This document shows, piece by piece, positions 22,401 to 34,400 of a stretch of DNA of 64,000 bases (positions are counted from its first letter, which is position 1; each line of letters begins with the position of its first letter). The translations under genes were made by a program, and so were the position numbers. The stretch comes from Dermatemys mawii (taxonomy: Eukaryota; Chordata; Testudines; Dermatemydidae): contig ML677373.1 of the NCBI GenBank assembly GCA_007922305.1, positions 11,706,127 to 11,770,126 on the forward strand. Reading direction: 5' to 3'. Under the pieces are notes generated by a model. That model was not told the origin of the DNA and made no database searches. It saw only the letters and a program-made list of their open reading frames with translations.

Positions 22401-25400
22401 GTGGTCCTGCCTAGCATGCTGGAAGAGAAACATCCTCTCCCCATGCCCTCAGTGCTGCCTGTTGCATCCCGATGCTCCAGGGAACCGTTGGCACTTGACA
22501 GAAATGCTGGTGGAGACTTGCAGTAGAAGGATGAATGTGCCAATGCCAAGGAACCCTGGGTATTGGCTAAGGGCTGGGTCCTGATGGATGTTGAACCCCC
22601 TCAGCTCCTATTTGGGTTCAGCTGGAGTAGGGGCAGCACCCCAGTGACATCAGTGGAACAGCTCTGGATTTATTCCGGTATAACCGGGGACAGATTTTTG
22701 TCCAGAAAGCAGAACAGATGGGAGAAGGACCCTATACAGGGAACAGGGCAGAGGCAAAGACGCTTGTTTCATTGATCCATGTAAATGTCACTTTTTACCT
22801 TTCCGTTCTATCTGTCATAAAGGTGCCCCAGAGACCTGCTGTGGGTCTGGGCTACAAAGGGTTAACACCCACATGACTGCGCCTATAACTGTTACACCCT
22901 CCACTGGCCCTTCCTGTGGAGGGCTGCAGCCAGTTGCATTTGCAGGGTGGGTTGTGCTAGTGAAATCACTGGTGCAACAGTAAGTTAACAGAATGCTCCT
23001 TTCCCCTCCTGCAAGGTCAGTTTCCCAGACTTCCTCGGTCCTGCACGAAGAAGATGATGAGAAGTCCTGCAGTGAATCGGAAATCAGGATTTCCAGGAGA
23101 AAGTCTCCCCATCAGCATGAGGAGGTGATTGTTTAGCAGGATTCTGGTCCAGCCATCTGCTCAGCAAAGACGGGGTTCCGTGTTTGTTTTGTTCCGCAGT
23201 CATTCCGTATAAAATGAGTCCAGTTTGCAAGCAAAGCTGTGTTATTGTGCTGGCAACCCTGCAAACTCAGCCTGGGATCTGAGAGTCAAGCTGGGCTCTT
23301 TCTTTCTTGTGCATTGTTACCAGCAATGAAGATTGTTCAGCCAAGTGCTGTCCTCTCTGAATTACCCCTGTGTAGCCCTGTTGCCCTCCGGGCTTGCACA
23401 GATTTAACTGCGGGCATAATTTGAAGCAGCTGAGGATGACCTGGGAGTCAGAATGTAGTTAATATTTCTGATACGACCAGAGGCAGGAAAGGATCCTGCT
23501 GGTTGTCTCAGAGCTGCGTTGGTTCTGCTGGGCTGATGGCAGGAAAATAGAGCAGAGACTAAGTAGATTGGACTCTGAATGCCCACGCAGGGCAGATCTG
23601 TTAAATAGGTAGGTGCTATTTTTACCCAGTCATCTTCCAGATAGAGTCATTAATTAGCCTCTGATTCACAGCCCCTGCTATCTAATACTTTGCCACGTTG
23701 AGTCAGATCCTCAGGATACCCAAGTGATATGAGTCCATATTAGCTCCCTTGTACAGATGGGTAAGAGGTGAAGTAAAGTCATAGAGGACAAGTCAGTGAA
23801 TATCACTTGAGAGCTCCTAACCTGGCTCTCTGACCGATAGAGACAGAGGATGCCGTCCTCACAAAGATCAGTAGTGAGTCTGTTGGTGATCAATCAGTCT
23901 GTCGTGCGTGGCCTGAAAGCCTCAAGCTCACTCATTGGTGGGTTCCCACTCTCCGGTATGTTTGAAAAGATTTCACATCAATCCATTATCGGAATCTCTT
24001 AGCAGTTTGAGGGCTAATGTGAAAGGACTTGGTGAGTTTTAGTCCTAATGTTCAGAGGGGCCACGCTGCAAAAAAGCGTCCTGAGAATTGGCTCACTCGT
24101 TGGCAGGCTCATCAGCAAGGCCAAAGGCAGAAAGAGCATCAAAACCCTTCTTCCCCGCTCCCCCCGTGAGGCAGCCCTCGGAGAACAAGCATGGTAGTGG
24201 AAGGTTGTGAAGATACCCGCTCTATTTATTGTCCTGAAGCTTCAAAGACTTTAATCTTCAGGGGGGCTCCCAATTCAGAAACTGCCATGAGCCCTGAATG
24301 CCTTGAAAATACAAATTACGATCAGCTGCTTCTCTTGCAGTGTGTCCTCCTCTTACTCTGGTATGTTTGTTCTCCTAGGAATGTGGTGTGACACCAGAGA
24401 GTGAGAACTTCACCTTGTCCTCCTCAGGAGCAATAGATCAGTCTTCGTGCACAGGGACGCCGCTCTCCTCCACCATCTCCTCCCCCGAAGGTACGGTAAG
24501 AGAAGAGGGACAAGCAGCATTTCAGAGGTTACTTGGCTTCCTGATCGTTGCATTATGGCACTTTGCATGAGAGGGCAAAGACCCTGTCCCAAGATGCTTC
24601 CAAGGATTGGATCATGTTTGCCTGAGTCATGTCTGCCCTTGGCTGGGAGTAATGCATGAATTAGGTGAACAGGATTTGAGCTGGCGTGTTCATATCGTAA
24701 TGGTTAAACCCCAGATTTCAGAGATGTTAAGGCCAGAAAGGGGCCATTGTGATCATCTAGTGGGTCTGACTTCCTGCATAACATCGGTCGGAGATCCTCA
24801 CCTAATCATGCCTGAATCCAGCCCTGAAGTTGTAGGCTTGATTCAGGCATTGCATGCAGTGGTAGATTATTCCCATTGGTGCAGTTAAGAAGCCCTCCAT
24901 GGAAAGACCAGCAGTTTCTTTGTCAAGTGTCCAAAGGGCAGTTAATGTCTGCAGTCTCCAGGCCACTGGACGTGGAGGCAAGGACCCAGCTTGAAGGCAC
25001 CAGTACCTGGGTTTGGAGAATGGAGAGCGTGCAAAATCGACACCCTTCACTGGGGAATCCGTATTGCAAACTGTTTCCCTTGCAGTCAGACCTGCACAGC
25101 CACAGCTGTTCTTCCCTCTCGCATGCTGCCCGGCGTTCTCCACGCTTCCCTTTCTCCCTAGATCCTGGCAGCAGCAGCCTGGCCCAGTCCGTCATGTCCA
25201 TGGCCTCCTCCCAAAGTCAGCACTCCCAGATCAGCACTGACACCATGTCTTCCATGTCGGGCTCCTACGTCGCTCCAGGCACAGAGGAAGAGGGGGACAT
25301 GCTCCCATCCCCCGCTGCTGCCAGTGGGATTCCTTCAGAAGGAGAGGTAGGCATAGCAGACCTACACGCATTCCATGCATTGCGGGATACGCTGATGGTC

Positions 25401-28400
25401 ATCTGGGGTCACAAGAAATGTACCTCTTTGTGGACTAGTATTACACAATGTAATTGATTTATTTGCGTGTAGGGCTGTATGTATGCAGCCTTGATGGGTG
25501 GACCAGCCGTGTGGGAGCCTAGTGGTTCCATTCCTCATATGGAACAAAGGCAGAGACTCTTTCACTGCACTTCTGCTTTAAGATCTGGGGTCCAGTTTTC
25601 AAAATGCTCAAGTGCCTTAGGGCCTTTGTGACTAATGACTAGTCAATAGGGACTTAGGCCCTTTGAAAGTCAAGGCAACTTAGGCTGCTAAGTGTCTGCG
25701 TCCATTTGAAAATGGGAGCTAGGCTCCGAAGTCATGTAAGCACATTGGAAGATCTGACCTCCGCTCTTCCAGGCTATTAACCCAGCTCTGGTCTGACTGC
25801 CCTTCTCGACAGGGCAGCACCAGCCCTCCAGTCACTAGAGGGTCCATGTCTTTGGAAGGCACGGGCAGTGAATGATGCACCCGTTTGTCATTTCAATTTC
25901 GAGCGGCTAAGTTTTAGTCTTTTTTTCCTTTTGCTCTCAAACAATAGAAAGAAAACTTTCCGGCAGAGGAGCCCCGAGGCCTTTCTCCCTTCCTTTCCCT
26001 TCCTTCTCGCTCCTCCCACTTTCCTTTGTAACTTAGATCAATTTCCAAAGCGTGGGCGAGAGAAAGCACTGTCGAAAAGAACTGGCCTTTGGAACCAGCG
26101 TAGTCCAGTGGGGTAGAGCACCGGGCGGGGAGTCAGCAGATGGAGCATCTATTCCTGACTCTGCTACGGATCTGCTGTACAGCCTTGGGCAAGTCAGTGC
26201 ACCTCTGAGGGTCTCCTACATATCTGCTGAGATTGGCAGCTCTTCGGCACTGGGACTGTCTCCGTGTATGTCTGCACAGTGCCTAGCACAATGGGGCCCA
26301 GATCTCAGTTAAGGCCTCTAGGGGCTACTGTCATACAAATAACTTCAGCTTTTTGGTTGCCAGGGGGATTATCCTAAAGCAGTTTGACAAAATGACTCTC
26401 AAAATTATAATTTTGAAGCTCTATATATTGAACACAGAAATATTTTTTTGTCTCAAGGGACATGAATTGGAATCTTCCTTGAAAACATTTTTTTAGCTCA
26501 ATTGTGCAGCACCAAACAGCAAGAGTAAGTCGGCTAATAAGCCTTCCTCTGTCTGGGTGAGCCTTCGCCCTTCTGAAAGACAGCTCGGTCTCGGTGGGGT
26601 CTGTTAGCCCAGCTACCTAGGGAAAGCCCCTGATGATGGAGAACTGTCTGATTTCTCTTGTCCTCTTTTTGCAGTCAACCCCTGTGGAATCTTCGGATAG
26701 GAATTTTGTCAGTATTCCTGCGGAGGAGCGAGACGCGGAGGTAAAAACCTACGTTCAAAAGGAAGGAACTTATCACCAGCCTTTCCTCATGATCAATGAG
26801 TTATGGAATACACTGGATTCATGTGTGTGATCACACCGGTTGCTGGCAGCTGGTCCCAGTGTAATCCTTAATTTGTGCCAGGGCTGAACTCTGGCACCTC
26901 TGGGCTTGCCAGTCAGTTATGAGAGTAAAAAAATTGCACCTCTTTTGTTACAAACTAAACATTGGCCCAGCGAGTATAAGACCTTGCTACTTACCTGACG
27001 GAGCTATTCCTTTGCTCACGTTTTAGAAGCATGTGCTTTTGTGCTGAAAGTCCTGGGCAGAGCTGTGTGAATAATGGATTGTTTGGTTTGCTGGCAACTC
27101 AGAATTTGGAAAAAAATATAATTTCGGGTCAAACCGAAAATGAAATTAGTGGCACATCAAAGAGTTTTTTTAAAAAATTCGTTTCTGGTCCAACAAAATG
27201 TTCCGTTCAGCCTGATGCGAAAGATGTTTGTTTCCATTTGGAGCATTTTTAGGCTTTAAAACAAATTTAAAAAAATAGAATGAAAGGACATTTAAAACCA
27301 GGTGCTTCAGGCTGAAAAACTGAAAGCAAATGTTTTGATGTTTTTCAGAATTTCTTCTCTGCTCTTTTTCAAGTGAAACAAATTGTCAAAATCAGCACAA
27401 GTTTGCAGAATGTTTCCGTGCTGCAGAATCTGCCTTTTTCACTGCCTTTCCCCTCCCCGCCCCCAATAAACAGTTTCAGTTGAACAATTACGCCCAGCTC
27501 TAACCCTGGGTTCTGTCTTGGCTGATGACTCGTGGTGCTCCGTGTAGGTGGCCTGAATATAACGACACTCGGTGTCCTAGCTTGTTTTCCTTGGCTGAAG
27601 AAACTAGAGTGTAAAGCTCTTGGAGGGTGGCGGGGGGAACTGAGATGAGTGAGGACTGCCACCCGGAGAGTTTTGTCGTGGCATCGGGAGGTGAGGAGAT
27701 GCACCACCTCCGGCAGGACTGGCAGTGGCTGTAGGAGGGGCAGATCCTCCGGCAGTGACACAGATTATCCCTGGGACAAGCTCAGAGGATGAATGGTCAG
27801 TAGGACGCGCAGGACTTTGCCTGGCTTCTGCGGAGTCTGAGCCATGTTTACTCTGGCACAAGTGGGCAGAGCTCCACCGAGTCCCTTTGCACAGCACCAG
27901 GCAGGTGTCCTGAGCGCTGTCAGGAGAGTCCGAGTGAAAGGAGTGTGAGTATGGCTATGGGTGCCCCAGGGGAGCTAGGTAAATGCAGGGGACGGAGGAC
28001 AGCCTGGGTTCGAGGCCAGCGGGCCTGTGGAGAGGAGGCTGGCCGTGCTGGAAGGACTCTGCTCTGGGCTCTTGGACAGAGAGTCCTTTTCTGTTCACGT
28101 TCACTCCTGTCTTCTGTGTCACAGGGAAACGATGTCATGGAGGAAGAGGATGGATCTCCCACCCAAGAAGACGGTAACAGACGTGGATCATTACTCCCCT
28201 CCCTGCTAGTTTTCGTTCTGTTTCGCCGGCAGGCAGCAGAGTGTACACTCAGGGCATTGTACCTAGACAGAGAGGGGTAATGGGGATTGTGAGAGTTTTG
28301 GCGGCGGGCGGGTGTGGAGAGGAGACTCTCGGTGGCTTTGCAGTATGTTCAGGGAGGCGATTGAATCCCTTGATGTCAAGACTCAGGCTCTAAGGATTGT

Positions 28401-31400
28401 TTCCACCTGTATCAGGTCCCTAAGGGAGGCACGGACATGGTTCTTTCTGCACAGTAAGTGGTGTGTAGACAGTACAGTTTGCAGTGTCATGGGGTCCCCC
28501 TTCTTCTCCCTTTCTTCTCTCCCCGGCTGGGTATCTGAGCTGCAGCAGAAACTAGAGATGGGCCCGAGTCGAAGAAAGGATTGTGAATATCCCAAAGATG
28601 AAGGGGTTTCTGCTCTGGGGGGCTAGTTCAGGTCCCTCTGGAGCAGAAGCCAAAGTGTCCTCAGATTCCCTTCTCCACTGAGCAGCTGAGAAAGTCGTGT
28701 TTAGCATGAGCCGTTAATGCCGGAGCGAAAAGCACAGACAGAGCAGAGAGGAGAAACCCAGCAGGTCTGTCCTCCCACTCCTCCTCTTCCCAACTCTGCC
28801 TGTTTGCCAGACAGCACCAGCTCTTATGACAAGGACAGCAGCCTATCAGAAAGGAGAAATCTAGTGGATAAGGTGGGGTTTCACAGACGCTGCCCAGCTC
28901 CGCGAATTGTAGCCCGGGAATCAGCGAGACCGCATGAGAAGCAGAAAACCGTGGGGTATGTTTGGGTGGCTCAGAAGGAAGCTGTACTTTAGGGAGAGCT
29001 GCAACGGGACCCTTTTCCTTTCTGCATCTAGAATGCTGGGCAAAATCCACCCCCATAGAGAGCACCAGCGGGAGGCAGAGGCAAAATGAGTGGAACCAGG
29101 CGTCTTGCTGACTCTTTGCAGGGGGTGAATTTAGCTCGGCCAGTGAAAAGTTAACAAAGCGAAAATCACCAGTGGCTCACTTCATTGGCATTCCACCCGC
29201 TTCGGCCAGTGAGGAATTAACCCCAACATCTTCTTGCAACACCTGTGTCCTCTTTAAGCAGCCACCGCTGTAAGGGACATGTCGATAGCTGAAGCATTTG
29301 GAGCTGATATATACTGGAGAGATCAAAGAAGCCAGGTGTCACGGATCCACAGAATCAGTGCTATGCCCCCAGCTCTGGAACAAGCTCTGGGAGAAACCCC
29401 TTTGATGTGCTAGGCCCTCAAGGGTTCTCACTCTTCCTTTGGGTAGGCCAGGCAGCCTCCCCACCTCCTGAAATTGAACCTCCAGGGCTTCAGCACTGCT
29501 ACTTTGCACCCTGAGCTGCGTTTAGCGAGTCCAATGGAGACTGACTCCTGGTAGAGACTTGTCTGGACTAATGCACCTCCCCAGTATTTGCAGGGACACA
29601 CAAGCAGCGTTTTCAAAACCGCATAGGATTTATGAGTCACCTGGACCATAGCAATAGAAGCCATTAGGTTAGCACAGAGAAATAAAAGCCCATTCTGGTC
29701 AACCCAGAGCAATTCCCCTTTCCACGGTTGTGTGTCCTTAGTTACACATGAAGCCCAAATATGGTTTTTTGGGGTGGTTTGGGGATTTATTTCTCTCATC
29801 CTTCCCCCTACCCCCAGCCAAGTGTTGCATTTTCCCATGCAAAAGTAACAGCACAGACTCTGCTGTTTTGTTTCTTTACGGTAGAATCTTGCTAATTAGC
29901 CCTGATAACTGGGGGACTCATTCCAAAGTGACTGAAATTTGACAACTAGCAAATCAACAAAAACATACTTAAAATAATCATCCTCAAGACTGCAGTGGTG
30001 TGAAATGTCTTTTGTTCATTCATGTTAACCCTTGCAGTTCACTTCAATATTAATGCGGCTTCATTATGCACCAGTAGATAAATCATCCACGAAAATTTTG
30101 CAACTCGGGCACAAATGATCTGATGCCTTTCTTGCTGAGGAACTGATCTCGTGCCCGAATCAGTGGAGATATTCCCATGGATTTCCCTGGACATTGGATC
30201 ACACAGCATTCCAAGGCGGAAGTCTCTGGGCAAAGGGAGATGGACTGACTAGTGTAAATTGGGAGTATTTCTTTGGCAGGCAGTTGATTTACCCATGTGT
30301 AAAATGGGCACAAGAGAGGAGAAACAGACACAGATCTACTCGCTTGCCCTTGATCTGGATGATAAGAGCACCATCAGAGAACGATGGAGTAGGATTTTGC
30401 AAAGCCTGACCATTGTGTATTTTGTACATTAGGTCTGATTGACCGTTAACTCTGTGCTGAAAGTGGGGAGAGGTCATCAGCGGTTTGTATGTTGGGGGAG
30501 GTGGCAGTGGTTATCTCCGTCAATTAGCACAGTGAGATTTGACTGTGTTAGTTTTTATTTTCCAGCCCCAAGTCCCCCTATTCAGAAATGAATCCGCTTC
30601 AAACCAGACGCAAACAAAAGCATGGACAGGGAGTAATCTTACGAGCTGCTTTATTTAGCTTTTCCTAGCGACTCTCTTCTCTGCCTTTTCACCTGCATAA
30701 TTACTGCTCTTACAGACGTTTCTGTTAAGTATCCTCCCGGATTCCGCAGCCCTCCTTGGTGATCTCATGGCACAAGAAAGGAGGCGGCTGAGGAAACGGA
30801 GCAGGATGGCTTGAAACAAATGCACGCACACTGGTCCGACTTCTTATTGTCCACTCTCTACCCACGTAGTTCTCGTTGTCGTTTTTAGAGCTATGTAATT
30901 ACATTTGATTTCCGTCTCTCTTCCTTTATTTTACAAGGGCGGGGGGGGACCCAATTGTCTCTCTAACTGCGTTAACTCCATTACAGGCCAGAGGACAGGT
31001 GCTTTCCTAGGTATGGAGTGTGACAATAACAATGACATTGACACCACGAGCGTGAAAGTGCTGGACAATAAGCTCTGCTCTGACACCTGCTTCCCTGGTG
31101 AGTGGCAGTCTGCTGAACATGAACTTTAGTGTGGGGGAGGAGGGGACCGAATTTCCACTCTCCCTCTCTGTCACTCCCCACTTCTGTCCTGTCACAACAG
31201 GCGTGTGTGTGTGTGTGTGTGTGTGTGTCTGTATGTGTATAGGTAGGCAGCCGGGAGCGGTAGATCATCTGGAAACAGGCTGAAGAAGTTCCATTGTGGT
31301 GCCCACCTTCTTATAAGCATAGTCCTGGATCGGGACTGCTGGGGCAGGGAAGGACGGCAGGTCTCCAACTCTGGCTCAAGTTGTCACGGAAGGCTGTGAA

Positions 31401-34400
31401 GTTAATCCTTTGTCTCTATTGGCCAAAGTGTCCAGTAGGTCTCGGCCTTCTGTTGCTTACTGGGTGAGCCCTGAAGCAAAACCATCCCCACCTCCTTTTC
31501 AAACCATGCAGCGCTCAGGGAAGAGGGCAGGACAGGGAGCTGGGGAATGTAGCCCAACATCGTATTTGGGAGCCAGACAGGTCTGGGCCAAGGGAGAGGA
31601 TCCGTGATCTCCCCTTTCCTGACTGCTCCCAAACCTGCTGTTCTGGGTCTCTAAGGAAAAGAGCCCAAAAGGGAACCTAGAAATACACCATAGGACAGAT
31701 GTCTTAGGAGGCCGGAGCGGGGAGGTCCTGTGAGAAGCTTTGCTCTTCACCCCATTTTGTCAGTGCTCGGAAGACACCGGCTTGGTGGGGGTTTCTACCT
31801 GCCGAGGCAGCTCTGCTAGTATATGGAGGAGGGTCGCTGGATGATCATCGTTTGTTTATTTACTGGCCAGTGTCTGCCTTTGGGTTCCACCTTCCCAGTG
31901 AAGAGCCCCCAGTGTTGCAACATGCAGTTATGCACTTTAGCCTGCAGTGCAGTGAAAACTGGCTTTGGTCTGGTCATGCGTACAGGAGCCAGGTGTTATC
32001 CACAGTTCTGAATCATGCTGCAGACCCGCAAAGTGGGAATGGGGTTCGCTCCTGTGTACGCTGCATGGCCAAACGGGGGCTACTGGGTTGTTACTGGTTC
32101 TTCTTCCAACACAGTGGCTTTTCGTAGCGTAGACCGCATCCTAGTCACAGCAGCGGTGGGTCTGCTGGCTGGATGTTGGAATGTGTGCAGGCTTGTAAGC
32201 AGAAAATAGATTGTTTTAGTAATACAGGCCTTGACTGGCTGCTGGGGCAAATTGGAGGAGTTCGGTTAGCTTCAGCAGAGCCGCACTGATTTGTACCAGC
32301 ACCTGATGCAGCTCATAGTCTGTGACGTCTAGTAGCTTTCTGATTTGGCAAAAGAACAGCACAAAATTCCACCAGACCTTCTTCCTCTTTCCAAATAAAG
32401 AACCAGCCATGGCCACTGGTCAGTTGCTTCCAGGCATCCTGTAGACCTGTTTTGATCTAAACACCAGTGCTTCAGAAAGTGCCATCCACAAAGCAAGGGA
32501 ATAGCCAATGAATGGGTGTAAACACAGTCTAGGTATTGCTGTTTTCACTATTCCTCCAGTGGGGCTCCCAAAAGACCCATCTCTCCTCCCCACTTCTTAA
32601 CTGTTTCTGTCCATTTCTTCCTGCCACATATTTTTACTAACTACGGGTCCGTTTCTCTTGTATTTGTTTCTTGAGTTTGTTTTCACTGGACTCCATCTGT
32701 GTGAAAGTTCATGTTCACTCTGTCCCAACACAGTTTTCTCAGTCCATGCTTCTGTCCTTCCCACACCCAGGGTTGCTCAATGGTCACAAATTTATTGAGA
32801 GTCCCTGAATGTGTCTGGGTGGGAGTAGGCGTGGGGATAAAGGATCACAATTCAAGGCAGCTGTGGGATCTTTCCTACTGACCAGCATTGCTTTCTTAAG
32901 TGTCATGGGGACAAAGCTGTCAGTTCAGTGTCACCGAAAGGGAAAAGAATAAGAGCATTTCATCCCAGTGCTGGTTCAAATTCACCCCTTGACACCACTA
33001 GACTCATTTTTGGCTCCATATCAGTAAATTTGTGGACAAGCTGAATGCAACCCTGACTATCCCTCCCATACACCCCTTCCCCAGGTCTGTAAATCAGGTG
33101 GCTCCCTGACGGCTGTAGACCTGACATATTTGGAGAAACCTCCAGAGGACCTAGTTTTATTAGCTGTTGTGGGCGGGGGAATCCTTCACCCCACCCAGAA
33201 AACGCTGGTGCTTCCTCCTCTGCCGCCTCCTCTCCCATTACAGCCATCCTGTTTCTGTTACAATTTATTTCACTTGAGGAAATGCAGCCAAGAGATCGAG
33301 ACCATATAGGGTCCTGCCATAGATCAGAGCCTGCAGTAAAGGCAGCAAATTGTGTATTTAAATGTCATTCCCCTGGGCTGGCAGCTGATTTAAAGCTGCC
33401 ACATGCAGGGGTGGTGGGAATGATTGGGCCAAATCAGAACCTCGGCTCCTTCCCTGAATGCTCCGGATCTGGTAAGAAGTGACTCCTCATAGTAGCCTGG
33501 AGCTGAATGTCTTGAGCTGCCGTTTAGAACCACGTTCCTGTGGTGGTTACCTTTTCTAATCCGGGGCTTTGCTAATGAATCAGCCATGTTGTGGCAGATA
33601 AGGAAGGATGAATAAATACTCGTGGCCAAATTCGTCCATATTCCACTGCTGTGAATCTAGTGCGACCACACTGGGTTCAGTAGTGTTACTGCCATGGTTT
33701 GCAGCTATGTAACCAAGAGCAGAACCTGGCTCTGCACAGCGTAGCTCCTGCTGTGTTTAACAGTACGTGGAGAAGGCCAAATCTAAGGAGCCCTTGTGGA
33801 ATAAATTGGGCATGCAAGCCGTGGTGTCCATCCTCCAACCTGCATGGCTGACTGGCGGCTTTGCTGCTTGTGAGTCCCGTTGCAGAGCTCAATCCTGCCT
33901 TGTGCTTGGGGCACAGCACGGGTCTCCTAGCCCTGCTTGGGGCGCACTGCATCTCTGCTTGAATCCACCTCCTGTGTCAAAGCAGACAGCGCTACTCACC
34001 TGGGGGAGACGGGCTGAGTGGGGAATGCATATGTGAACTGCAACTGAGCACAACACATTAAGATTGCCTGTCCACAGATACGCACAGTCCCAGCCTCCTC
34101 ACACGGGCCTGCCCGGTGTGTGTGGATCAACTAGGGGCAGAGGCTCTATGCGCGTTCTGATCTTGAGTTTCCTCTTCTCAACTCATTCTCCAGTCTCTGA
34201 CCAACATCACTCCTTCTCCCCTTCCCCAGAGTGACTCCTAACCTATTCTGTAGAGCTCTTCATGAAAGTTAGCTGGTTTAATAGGGGCTGGGTTTTCATT
34301 TTACTCCAGTATCCAATCTTTTGTCCTCCCCCTACCTCTTTAGTTCTGAGTTTATTCTATGGGTTTCCTTCCTACAGTGCTGCTTTGGTGAAGAGTTGAC

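Noticed and set aside
26095..26170. Possible tRNA gene
   Set aside because: The tRNA-like head belongs to a complete MIR-like SINE, and no cloverleaf with matching acceptor stem was apparent.
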